Positions 6,717 through 13,301 of a stretch of DNA of 14,936 nt are shown here, in pieces. Origin of the DNA: Sphingobacteriaceae bacterium UBA2059. Its GTDB lineage: Bacteria; Bacteroidota; Bacteroidia; Sphingobacteriales; Sphingobacteriaceae. The translations under genes and the position numbers were made by a program. The stretch is from NCBI GenBank assembly GCA_002332615.1, contig DDAL01000024.1:123970-138905 (forward strand), in the 5' to 3' direction. Numbering within the stretch: the first letter of the stretch is position 1; each line of letters starts with the position of its first letter. The notes under the pieces were generated by a model that saw nothing but the letters and a program-made list of their open reading frames with translations, searched no databases and was not told the origin of the DNA.

Positions 6717-7561
6717 TTTTTATTAGTATAGTAATTTAATATATTGTATATGGGTCTTTTTATGATCGACGAAATAGCAAGGTTAAGCTCAGCAGCGACC
6801 TCTTGCAGCAGTTGCTGAAAACCCGCCGCCAGGGGACCTGTGAAATGCAAAGGCGCTTCCGGGTGTTTTTTAACCAGCGGAAGTATATAATTATTAAAAT
6901 AAATTCCGAAACCTTTAAGAACAAGTTCTCTTACGTACGTGTGCTCTAAGTTATCAATTAAAAAATCATTATAAGAGCTAAGAAATAGTACAGGACTGGC
7001 CTGCTTATATATCTTATCAAGAATAAGCTTTCTGTCGGGATTGTACCTTACTTCAAACATATGCGAAAAGTCTTCAGGCATTGCACCTGTAAAATAATCA
7101 TGCAGAAGACACCTTCCGAGCCAGTTAGACGATCCTTCATCTGCCAGCAGATAGCCCATGCCATAATTATTGTTTATTATTTTCTTTCCATCAAAGTAAG
7201 CTGCGTTAGATCCGCTTCCGAGAATCCCAACAATTCCGGGGCTGTCTCCACAGGTAGCAAGGGCTGACGCTTTCAAGTCGTGTGCTACATATACCTTTCC
7301 ATATTTAAAGAAACGGCCTAAAGCTTCAGAAATAACTTCCTGCGTTTCTTTTAAACAGGCTCCAGCACCAAAAAAGTAAATGCGCTTAATGCGCTCCGCG
7401 TATGTAATTAAAGAGTCGTTTTTGTTCAGTATACTGATAATAGCCTCCTGGTCATTAAAGAAGGGGTTGATGCCCGGAGTTTTAAGATCGCATATAATAC
7501 GGCCCTTTTCAGAAAGTTTCCAGTCTGCGTTTCTAGAACCGCTATATACAACTGCTATCAT
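6713..7561 (-). CDS. BadF/BadG/NagK-fold kinase homologue with destroyed phosphate-1 motif (probable pseudokinase)
   Basis: A 282-residue ASKHA-fold protein, co-linear with the canonical NagK-like paralogue at 9413-10267. The phosphate-2 motif GSGSNA (115-120), the DEGS motif (141-144), Asp95 in the position of the catalytic base (AHDLKA) and the C-terminal adenosine-type loop TGPLAAGF (241-248) are all present. The phosphate-1 motif is not: where the paralogue has DGGSTKT at 6-12, this one has YSGSRNA, so Asp6, Thr10 and Thr12 are Tyr, Arg and Ala. That motif binds Mg-ATP phosphates, so phosphotransfer is doubtful. The gene is intact, with 6 nt from pfkA and a 4-nt overlap with gapA, so it is maintained rather than decaying. 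A sugar-sensing or regulatory role in glycolysis is inference. Annotators may call it N-acetylglucosamine kinase. Confidence 0.85.
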   Translation of the reverse strand: MIAVVYSGSRNADWKLSEKGRIICDLKTPGINPFFNDQEAIISILNKNDSLITYAERIKRIYFFGAGACLKETQEVISEALGRFFKYGKVYVAHDLKASALATCGDSPGIVGILGSGSNAAYFDGKKIINNNYGMGYLLADEGSSNWLGRCLLHDYFTGAMPEDFSHMFEVRYNPDRKLILDKIYKQASPVLFLSSYNDFLIDNLEHTYVRELVLKGFGIYFNNYILPLVKKHPEAPLHFTGPLAAGFQQLLQEVAAELNLAISSIIKRPIYNILNYYTNKN

Positions 7562-7567
7562 ATACTA

Positions 7568-8551
7568 CTATATAGACAAAATATTGGACATTTCCAAAAG
7601 GTCTTCTTCTAATTTAAATGCATGATTATTAATTGCTTCTTCAATATTTGTAAGCTGTATCATATTGCCTTTCAGGCCCACCATTTTCTTAGTTTCACCC
7701 GCAGAAAGCGCTTTAGCAGCAGCATACCCCAAACGTCCTGCAAGCACTCGGTCAAAGCTGCTTGGAGTTCCTCCACGCTGCAAGTGACCCAAAATAGTAA
7801 CCTTTATATCATAAAAGTTAAAACGCTCCTTAACATGCTTGGCAACATTATAGGCACCTCCATTCTTATCACCTTCAGCGATAATCACAATGCAGCTGCT
7901 CTTATTACTTAACACACCCTGCTCAAGTTTGTTGATTAAATCTTCAATACCTGTTTCCATCTCAGGAAGCAAAATAGCTTCTGCACCTCCCGCAATTCCG
8001 GCATGCAGGGCAATACATCCCGAGTCACGCCCCATCACCTCAACAAAGAACAGGCGGTCATGCGAAGCGGCTGTATCGCGTATCTTGTCAATTGCACTAA
8101 TTACTGTATTAGTAGCAGTATCATAGCCCAAGGTAAAGTCCGAACCATATAAATCATTATCTATAGTTCCCGGTATACCTATAATTGGGATATTAAATTC
8201 ATTAGAAAGATGGTATGCTCCATTAAATGTACCGTCACCTCCAATCACAATCAGGCCGTCAATTCCTTCCTCAACGAGGTTTCTATAAGCTTTTGCTCTG
8301 CCTTCAACAGTTCTGAACTCAGCGCATCTGGCGGTTTTTAAAATGGTTCCTCCCAGCTGAATAATGTTTCTTACTGAGCGGGCGTCCATGTTGGTAAAGT
8401 TCTTATCAATCATTCCCTGATATCCCTGATGGATACCCACAACCTGCTTTCCCAGGTAAATGCAAGTACGAACAGCCGCACGTATACAGGCATTCATACC
8501 TGGAGCATCTCCGCCTGAAGTAAGAATACCAATCTTTTTTATACTGGCCAT
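7568..8551 (-). CDS. pfkA: ATP-dependent 6-phosphofructokinase
   Basis: Phosphorylates fructose-6-phosphate to fructose-1,6-bisphosphate, the committed glycolytic step. From ATG 8551 the protein is 327 residues, the usual size of bacterial PfkA; a TTG two codons upstream (8557) is a less likely start. The ATP site has GGDGT (residues 104-108 from this ATG), where the Gly after Asp marks an ATP rather than pyrophosphate donor. PGTIDND (127-133) carries the catalytic Asp131, MGRDSG (173-178) and HLQRGG (256-261) bind the sugar phosphate. It is the first gene of the operon with the kinase-like gene (6-nt gap) and gapA. It is divergent from the Nudix-fold regulator, with at most 32 bp between if the longest regulator start is used. 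No strong -33/-7 pair was found; TATATTCG on the minus strand about 20 bp upstream is one mismatch from the -7 consensus. Confidence 0.96.
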   Translation of the reverse strand: MASIKKIGILTSGGDAPGMNACIRAAVRTCIYLGKQVVGIHQGYQGMIDKNFTNMDARSVRNIIQLGGTILKTARCAEFRTVEGRAKAYRNLVEEGIDGLIVIGGDGTFNGAYHLSNEFNIPIIGIPGTIDNDLYGSDFTLGYDTATNTVISAIDKIRDTAASHDRLFFVEVMGRDSGCIALHAGIAGGAEAILLPEMETGIEDLINKLEQGVLSNKSSCIVIIAEGDKNGGAYNVAKHVKERFNFYDIKVTILGHLQRGGTPSSFDRVLAGRLGYAAAKALSAGETKKMVGLKGNMIQLTNIEEAINNHAFKLEEDLLEMSNILSI

Positions 8552-8554
8552 ATT

Positions 8555-8567
8555 CAAATATTATTTG
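8555..8567. promoter_or_regulatory. Inverted repeat between pfkA and the Nudix-fold regulator
   Basis: CAAATATTATTTG is a perfect inverted repeat with a single central base, placed 3 bp before the pfkA ATG. Read on either strand it contains a TA-rich stretch ending in TTTG, a near match to the -7 consensus with one extra spacer base. It could be an operator or a shared promoter element; at 6+6 bp in AT-rich DNA chance is possible. Confidence 0.3.
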
Positions 8568-8583
8568 CGCGAATATAAGGCCT

Positions 8584-9342
8584 ATGTCCTACTATAAGAA
8601 AGTTTTGATTATTTTTTCCATTTTTGTGACAACAATCATAAGAAAATCTATTTTGGAAAAAGACGAACCTAAGTTTGAAAAGATCGTTACTACAGACTGT
8701 GTAATATTTGGATTTGAAGATGGCGTATTAAAGGTTTTGCTTATCGAACGTAATGATCATCCTTTTGAAGGGTGGTGGGCACTACCCGGATTCTTTGTAG
8801 AAGAGCACGAGAGTATAGACGAAGCGGCGCAGCGAATACTCCATATTTACACCGGCTTAAAAGATATATTTCTCGAGCAGTTCTATACTTTTGGTAGTGT
8901 AAACAGGCACCCTCAGCGCAGAATCATAACGGTAGCCTATTATGCCATGATACGCTTGAAGCAGGGCAGAGCACTTCTTCCTTCATCGCCCGACGTCAAA
9001 AGAGCTGTGTGGTGTCCAATTTCGGAAGTCCCCCAGTTAGGCTTTGACCATAACGAAATATTTGAAAAAAGTTTACAAAAAATCAAACGGCGCCTGGGCT
9101 ATCAGCCGCTGGCATTCGAATTGCTGCCCGAAAAATTCACTCTATCGCAATTACAAACTGTTTACGAGGCCGTACTCAATAAAAAACTCGATAAAAGAAA
9201 TTTCAGAAAGAAAATGCTTAATTACGGAATTTTAAAAACACTCAATGAAAAGCAAAAAGGTGTGTCATTTCGAGCAGCTGCTTATTATAAACTGGATAGG
9301 CGTAAATTCAATAGCTTATTTCAAAAAGAGTTATCTCTGTAA
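8584..9342 (+). CDS. Nudix-fold transcriptional regulator (NrtR/AraR-like) with inactive Nudix box
   Basis: The 252-residue product has an N-terminal Nudix domain (about 34-160) and a C-terminal winged-helix region (about 177-250), the architecture of NrtR and of the Bacteroides AraR family. The Nudix box at 69-92 keeps the Gly, ES and TGL framework but the metal-binding REUxEE reads R84-I-L-H-I-Y89, so all three glutamates are lost: the domain should bind a ligand without hydrolysing it. RHPQRRIITVAYYAM (108-122) is typical of the group. The first 23 residues (KKVLIIFSIFVTTII) are hydrophobic and unlike a DNA-binding protein; a TTG at 8653 would give 229 residues and a realistic 101-bp divergent gap. 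Divergence from pfkA-badF-gapA suggests it controls that operon. The ligand is unknown. Confidence 0.85.
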   Translation: MSYYKKVLIIFSIFVTTIIRKSILEKDEPKFEKIVTTDCVIFGFEDGVLKVLLIERNDHPFEGWWALPGFFVEEHESIDEAAQRILHIYTGLKDIFLEQFYTFGSVNRHPQRRIITVAYYAMIRLKQGRALLPSSPDVKRAVWCPISEVPQLGFDHNEIFEKSLQKIKRRLGYQPLAFELLPEKFTLSQLQTVYEAVLNKKLDKRNFRKKMLNYGILKTLNEKQKGVSFRAAAYYKLDRRKFNSLFQKELSL

Positions 9343-9353
9343 ATCAGAAAGCC

Positions 9354-9392
9354 ATAAAAAAAGCAACTACATCTTGTAGTTGCTTTTTTTAT
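9354..9392. terminator. Bidirectional terminator between the Nudix-fold regulator and nagK-like gene
   Basis: A perfect 9-bp stem GCAACTACA / TGTAGTTGC (9363-9371 and 9375-9383) with a 3-nt loop is extended by A7 on the left and T7 on the right, and by two more A-T pairs. It lies 12 nt past the regulator stop and 20 nt past the stop of the convergent kinase gene, so it ends both transcripts. Confidence 0.93.
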
Positions 9393-9412
9393 AAGTTCAT
9401 CTGGTATTTATA

Positions 9413-10267
9413 TTATCTAACCGGATGTTCAATATGGTATTTAACAAGGTCGTCTATTGGTGAGCGGATAATTCTGCCCATTTTCATTCCATATTCAACC
9501 GCAACTTCTTCCAGAATATTTCTGAAGTTGTACGCTACTGAGCCAATGCAATTAAATTCATATGTCTGGTAATCAGGATAACCACTAACAATATTCTTAA
9601 AGAAGTCCTCAAAAGACGTCTTGACGATATTGCGAGTATACTCCATATTATCAGTACAGTCATATACAAACTTGCTAAAGCTCGCGCAGAAGCGGTTAGC
9701 CATAGGCTTTGTATAAACATGATCGTTAATGTCGTCAGGAGTAAGCTTATATGTATTCCAAAAACTTTCTCTAACGGCCTTAGGCATATAACCTCTTAAG
9801 TAGTCGGTCAAAAGCTTTTTACCAATGTAGCAGCCGCTACCTTCATCGCCTAAGATATAGGCAGCAGAGTCAATCTGATGAGTAATATCTTTACCATCAT
9901 AAATACAACTATTAGTGCCTGTTCCTAATATAGCTGCAAAGCCCGGCTTATCACTTAGTAAAGCACGTGCTGCGGCTAAAAGATCATGCCCAACAAATAC
10001 CTTGCTGTAGGTGAAAATTTGTTCAAAAGCTTCTCTTAGTTGTGACGCTTTCGCCTCATTATGTACACCGGCTCCGTAATAGTTAACTTCAGTGATATTT
10101 TCATACTGAAGATCTTCCGGGAGGTTTTTTCTTAAAGAATCAACAACATATTCCTTGCTCACAAAGTAAGGATTGTAACCTTCCGTGTTGAAATAGATCT
10201 TTTTGTTGTCGTCATTCAGGAGACACCAGTTGGTCTTGGTTGAACCTCCATCTGCTATTATTATCAT
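9413..10267 (-). CDS. N-acetylglucosamine kinase-like protein (BadF/BadG family)
   Basis: A 284-residue ASKHA-fold kinase with all motifs intact: phosphate-1 DGGSTKT at 6-12, catalytic-base candidate Asp95 (GHDLLA), phosphate-2 GTGTNS at 115-120, DEGSGCYIG at 141-149 and the adenosine loop GSVAYNF at 242-248. Human NagK has the same order (GGGT, TTDAAGS, SGTGSN, GDEGS), so phosphorylation of GlcNAc or a related amino sugar with ATP is the best guess; glucosamine or another hexose is possible. Every motif lies at the same residue number as in the degenerate paralogue at 6713-7561, pointing to a duplication. The ATG at 10267 puts the phosphate-1 strand right at the N-terminus, as expected. It is 145 bp downstream of the membrane-protein gene and may have its own promoter. 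Confidence 0.88.
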   Translation of the reverse strand: MIIIADGGSTKTNWCLLNDDNKKIYFNTEGYNPYFVSKEYVVDSLRKNLPEDLQYENITEVNYYGAGVHNEAKASQLREAFEQIFTYSKVFVGHDLLAAARALLSDKPGFAAILGTGTNSCIYDGKDITHQIDSAAYILGDEGSGCYIGKKLLTDYLRGYMPKAVRESFWNTYKLTPDDINDHVYTKPMANRFCASFSKFVYDCTDNMEYTRNIVKTSFEDFFKNIVSGYPDYQTYEFNCIGSVAYNFRNILEEVAVEYGMKMGRIIRSPIDDLVKYHIEHPVR

Positions 10268-10412
10268 AAGGTTTTCTTAGAGAGGATTAATAATTAAGGC
10301 TAATTTATATAATCTTTCACATTTATTTCTTCATCCTCCGAAAAATTAAGTTTAATTATGATCAATATCATTAATAAACCCAAATGATCTTTGAAAAACC
10401 AGTAATTGATCA

Positions 10413-10868
10413 TCAAAAGCCTCTGCCAGAGTTCTTTTTATCAACCATTTTTGATACGAGCGACGAAACAAGGCCTCCAAAGAGGTATAGCGAAGTGGTA
10501 ATCACCTTAGTGCGCGCCGTTTTGTTGCTAAATTGCGGGTTTAACCCGAGGTACTTTGGTAATATCAGTGCCCCCAGTCCGGCCGAAAGGCTCATAAGCG
10601 TACTCCTGGTCCAAAGCTGCTTTTTATTAGCTACAGACAATCCATAATACAAGGCGTTACCTAGTATGTCTCCTGCCGCGGTTATGGTATATAACGTATC
10701 TCTTTCAGGGACACGATTATCCGTGCTTTTAATAATACCCGAAACCGCCTGCATACCCATCAGGTCCATGCGTGGCGCTTCATTATCAATTTTACGTACA
10801 AGTTCATGTATAAGAGTGACTGCAACTGCACCGGCAAGTCCTCCTGCTATAGCTGGTAGAATTTTCAT
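10413..10868 (-). CDS. Small four-helix membrane protein of unknown function
   Basis: I do not recognise a named family. The 151-residue protein has about four hydrophobic segments: 4-20 (small, Gly/Ala-rich), 61-80, 91-108 and 122-141, with a positively charged C-terminus (KMVDKKNSGRGF). It contains several Gly-rich turns (AAGDILGNALYYG, SAGLGALILPKYLG) that look like helix-packing motifs. No catalytic motif or lipobox is seen. It starts 36 nt after the cysM stop on the same strand, so it probably shares the ybaK-cysE-cysM transcript, though the overlap with cysteine metabolism may be incidental. The opposite-strand ORF over 10384-10647 is a shadow. The 145-bp gap to the kinase gene (10268-10412) is AT-rich and shows no clear promoter or terminator. 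Confidence 0.75.
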   Translation of the reverse strand: MKILPAIAGGLAGAVAVTLIHELVRKIDNEAPRMDLMGMQAVSGIIKSTDNRVPERDTLYTITAAGDILGNALYYGLSVANKKQLWTRSTLMSLSAGLGALILPKYLGLNPQFSNKTARTKVITTSLYLFGGLVSSLVSKMVDKKNSGRGF

Positions 10869-10904
10869 AAAATGTTAAGCTTCAGATTAGACGAATTGTT
10901 TGTT

Positions 10905-11777
10905 TTAACCAAAAAGATTAGAGCTCAGATACCTGTCGCCGCGGTCGCAGGCAATGAAAACTATAGTGCCTTTTTCGAGCGTATCAGCTACTTTAAACGC
11001 AGTAAAAGCGGCTCCGCCAGTACTCATCCCTCCAAATAAACCTTCTACTCTGGCTAGCTGTCGGGTAGTATCAATAGCTTCTTGTTGTGTAATATCGATC
11101 ACCTCATCCACCTTTGACGCGTCAAAAATAGAGGGCACATACCCAGCGGGCCATCGTCTTATTCCGGGTATGGAAGAATTTTCAGCGGGCTGGCATCCTA
11201 TTAACTTTACACTAGATTCTTTTTCTCTGAAAAACCGCGAGCAGCCCATAATTGTTCCGGTGGTTCCCATTGAGCTTACAAAATGTGTAATTTCGCCATT
11301 AGTATCTTTCCATATTTCCGGACCCGTAGTTTCATAATGAGCCAGAGCGTTGTCAGCATTGGCAAATTGGTTTAAGATATAATAACCTTCTTTGCCGCCT
11401 TTTTCCTCTGCATAGTCCCTGCATAGTTCTATACTATCGAGCAAGGTAACTCTTGCGCCGTATGCTTCCATAGTTAGCGTGCGTTCGCGGGTGGAGTTCG
11501 AAGGCATTACAAGCTCAATGTCCAGGTCAAACAGGCGTGCCATCATGGCCAGGGCGATGCCTGTGTTCCCGCTGGTTGCCTCAACGAGTTTTGTATTTGG
11601 TTTTACCTCCCCGCGTTCCATAGCTTTTTTTATCATATAAAGAGCAGCGCGATCTTTCACACTGCCCCCCGGATTATTACCTTCGAGCTTGGCCAGTATT
11701 CTTACGTTCTTATTGCGGCTTAGTCTCTTTATTTCAACCAGCGGGGTATTACCAATTAGATCGATCAGTGAATTCAT
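10905..11777 (-). CDS. cysM: Cysteine synthase B (O-acetylserine sulfhydrylase)
   Basis: PLP enzyme making cysteine from O-acetylserine and sulfide (CysM forms can also use thiosulfate). Lys41 in EGNNPGGSVKDRA forms the Schiff base with PLP; EATSGNTGIALA (66-77) is the substrate loop, and SMGTTGT (169-175) binds the PLP phosphate. IPGIRRWPAGY (about 203-213) and CDRGDRYLS (277-285) are specific to CysM as opposed to CysK. Length 290 against about 300 for the family. ATG 11777 is 10 nt downstream of the cysE stop, so the two sequential enzymes of cysteine synthesis are co-transcribed. CysM is not known to form the CysE complex that CysK forms. Confidence 0.94.
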   Translation of the reverse strand: MNSLIDLIGNTPLVEIKRLSRNKNVRILAKLEGNNPGGSVKDRAALYMIKKAMERGEVKPNTKLVEATSGNTGIALAMMARLFDLDIELVMPSNSTRERTLTMEAYGARVTLLDSIELCRDYAEEKGGKEGYYILNQFANADNALAHYETTGPEIWKDTNGEITHFVSSMGTTGTIMGCSRFFREKESSVKLIGCQPAENSSIPGIRRWPAGYVPSIFDASKVDEVIDITQQEAIDTTRQLARVEGLFGGMSTGGAAFTAFKVADTLEKGTIVFIACDRGDRYLSSNLFG

Positions 11778-11787
11778 GTTTTAATTT

Positions 11788-12597
11788 TTATAGCGTTTTA
11801 TCTTGCTCAATACGGGTCTGTGATGTATAATATACAATAGAACCATCTGACACACTTTTTGTTAGCCAAACGTTTCCACCAATTACACAATTGTCACCAA
11901 TCACTGTCTCTCCTCCCAGTATAGACGCACCTGAGTAGATAATCACATTGTTTCCGATGGTAGGATGGCGCTTTGTATTAGCCATGTTTTTTGCCACGCT
12001 TAGGGCACCCAGCGTAACCCCTTGGTATAACTTCACATGTTTGCCAATAACAGCGGTTTCTCCTATTACTATTCCCGTGCCATGATCGATGAAAAAGTGG
12101 TCATCGATATCGGCTCCCGGATGAATGTCTATTCCTGTTTTTGAATGAGCATGCTCAGTAAGTATTCGCGGAATCATTGCTATACCCAGCTTCCAGAGTA
12201 CATGCGCTATCCGGTAAAAAGCAATCGCGTAGAAGCCGGGGTAGGCGCGTATTACCTCATAATCATCCTTTGCTGCCGGGTCGCCTTTGAGTATAGCGTC
12301 AATATCAGTATTCAGTATTCTGTAAAGCTGTGGTATGTATTCCATGAACCTTTTTGCGCGCACCTTATTGTCATCATTTTGGCAGGCATAAGCAGAATCC
12401 AGCAGGTGTTGAAGTTCCTTTTCCAACCACAAAAACGTACGATCGATATCGCTGCTGTTTTTAAGCCGCTCATGGATCAATTGTGGATAAAGCAATCTAA
12501 TAAGGCACAAAGCCCAACGGGTAATGCTTTTATTAGTAGGTAAAACACCGGTTGTATCGTGCTTATTGAGCAAATAGCTTTTAAAATCTTTATTCAT
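11788..12597 (-). CDS. cysE: Serine O-acetyltransferase (EpsC/CysE type)
   Basis: Acetylates serine with acetyl-CoA to O-acetylserine, the entry step of cysteine synthesis. The N-terminal half (1-145) is helical; the C-terminal half (about 150-247) is a left-handed beta-helix of hexapeptide repeats (IDIHPGADID, IVIGETAVIG, NVIIYSGASILGG). The catalytic pair is visible as Asp157 (GIDIHP) and His172 (DHGTG), equivalent to Asp143 and His158 of E. coli CysE. The tail after the helix is SIVYYTSQTRIEQDKTL, without the C-terminal isoleucine that inserts into CysK, consistent with the partner here being CysM. ATG 12597 gives 269 residues, in the family range. It lies 27 nt after ybaK. Confidence 0.94.
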   Translation of the reverse strand: MNKDFKSYLLNKHDTTGVLPTNKSITRWALCLIRLLYPQLIHERLKNSSDIDRTFLWLEKELQHLLDSAYACQNDDNKVRAKRFMEYIPQLYRILNTDIDAILKGDPAAKDDYEVIRAYPGFYAIAFYRIAHVLWKLGIAMIPRILTEHAHSKTGIDIHPGADIDDHFFIDHGTGIVIGETAVIGKHVKLYQGVTLGALSVAKNMANTKRHPTIGNNVIIYSGASILGGETVIGDNCVIGGNVWLTKSVSDGSIVYYTSQTRIEQDKTL

Positions 12598-12624
12598 TTT
12601 TTAATATTATACAAAGCGTAGTAC

Positions 12625-13095
12625 TTAGCTTTTATCCAGCAGATCAAAAAATTGCGCATCTAGGAGCCTGGCCAGGTCGTAAGGATCTATACCAATATCC
12701 AAGCCCCGCTTACCCCCACTTATAAAAACTTTGACCATCGATTGTGCAGTTGCGTCAATAACGGTTCTTAGTTTATTTTTCTGGGCCAGCGGACTTATTC
12801 CGCCAATGATATAACCGGTCAGCCTTTCAGCGTCTTTAGGATCGGCCATCCATAATTTCTTACTTTCCAAGGCAATGGCAGCTTTTTTCAAACTCAAGTG
12901 ATGGTCTACCGGTAACACAGCCACAAAATGATCTTTATCGTCCGTAACCAAAAGGGTTTTAAAAACCTTGTCAGCCTCAAAGCCAAGCTTTTCAGCAGCT
13001 TCCAAACCAAAGTTGACGGCATTAGCATCGTGCTCATATTCATGAACACTAAACGGTATTTTATTGTCTTTCAAAAGTCTGCAGGCAGGCGTCAT
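12625..13095 (-). CDS. ybaK: Cys-tRNA(Pro)/Cys-tRNA(Cys) deacylase
   Basis: A 156-residue single-domain YbaK/EbsC protein that hydrolyses mischarged Cys-tRNA-Pro in trans, protecting against cysteine misincorporation at proline codons. Lys46 in KVFKTLLV is the conserved active-site lysine; GYIIGGISPLAQKNKL (94-109) and the FISGGKRGLDIGI stretch (124-136) are the other family signatures. Length is normal and ATG 13095 begins the usual TPACRLL N-terminus. It heads the ybaK-cysE-cysM cluster, which links cysteine production with removal of its translation errors. A 9-bp hairpin lies 20 nt upstream of its start codon. Confidence 0.93.
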   Translation of the reverse strand: MTPACRLLKDNKIPFSVHEYEHDANAVNFGLEAAEKLGFEADKVFKTLLVTDDKDHFVAVLPVDHHLSLKKAAIALESKKLWMADPKDAERLTGYIIGGISPLAQKNKLRTVIDATAQSMVKVFISGGKRGLDIGIDPYDLARLLDAQFFDLLDKS

Positions 13096-13115
13096 AATAC
13101 AACGTTAAGTTTATG

Positions 13116-13142
13116 CTGTTCCGGCTATCTTTACCGGAACAG
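13116..13142. promoter_or_regulatory. Perfect 9-bp inverted repeat upstream of ybaK
   Basis: CTGTTCCGG (13116-13124) and CCGGAACAG (13134-13142) form a GC-rich perfect hairpin with a 9-nt loop in otherwise AT-rich DNA, ending 20 bp before the ybaK start. There is no T-run on either side, so it is not an intrinsic terminator. It could be an operator for the cysteine operon or a 5'-UTR hairpin. Confidence 0.5.
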
Positions 13143-13175
13143 TGGTTTAAATTAAGATAAATCCAGCTAAAATTA

Positions 13176-13209
13176 AGTTTAAACTCCCGGGCTGATTCTA
13201 TTTTAGAAT
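13176..13209. promoter_or_regulatory. Cluster of short palindromes between ybaK and pntAA
   Basis: Three palindromic units follow each other: AGTTTAAACT (13176-13185, perfect), CCCGGG (13186-13191) and ATTCTA-TTT-TAGAAT (13195-13209). They lie in the 206-bp divergent gap, about 90-125 bp before the pntAA ATG. TATCTTTA at about 13269-13276 is one mismatch from the -7 consensus for pntAA but no -33 TTG is found. The 8-bp core GTTTAAAC recurs in the palindrome upstream of glgB. Confidence 0.3.
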
Positions 13210-13301
13210 ATTAAACCCTTGTGCCGCCGGCCCATAAGCTTTTCTACAAGCATGTTATCCTATTTATATATCTTTACAGCTCAGTACAATCGTATATATA
13301 A

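Noticed and set aside
8649..8656. TATTTTGG as a -7 promoter box for the Nudix regulator
   Set aside because: Not an exact TAnnTTTG, the 22-bp spacing to the upstream TTTG is too long, and it would overlap the alternative start codon.
9413..10267. Calling the intact kinase nagK outright
   Set aside because: The fold and motifs support a NagK-like kinase, but substrate within the BadF/NagK/GspK group cannot be told from sequence by eye.
10268..10412. Terminator or promoter between the membrane-protein gene and the nagK-like gene
   Set aside because: The ATTATGAT/ATATCATTAAT symmetry is imperfect and no T-tract or -7 consensus is present.
10384..10647. 87-codon open frame on the plus strand near the membrane-protein gene
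   Set aside because: Mostly overlaps the minus-strand membrane-protein gene, whose helices and operon spacing are more convincing; no motif here.
10954..11337. 127-codon open frame on the plus strand opposite cysM
   Set aside because: Shadow frame with no domain; cysM is intact on the other strand.
12145..12543. 132-codon open frame on the plus strand opposite cysE
   Set aside because: Shadow of cysE, which has intact catalytic residues and hexapeptide repeats.
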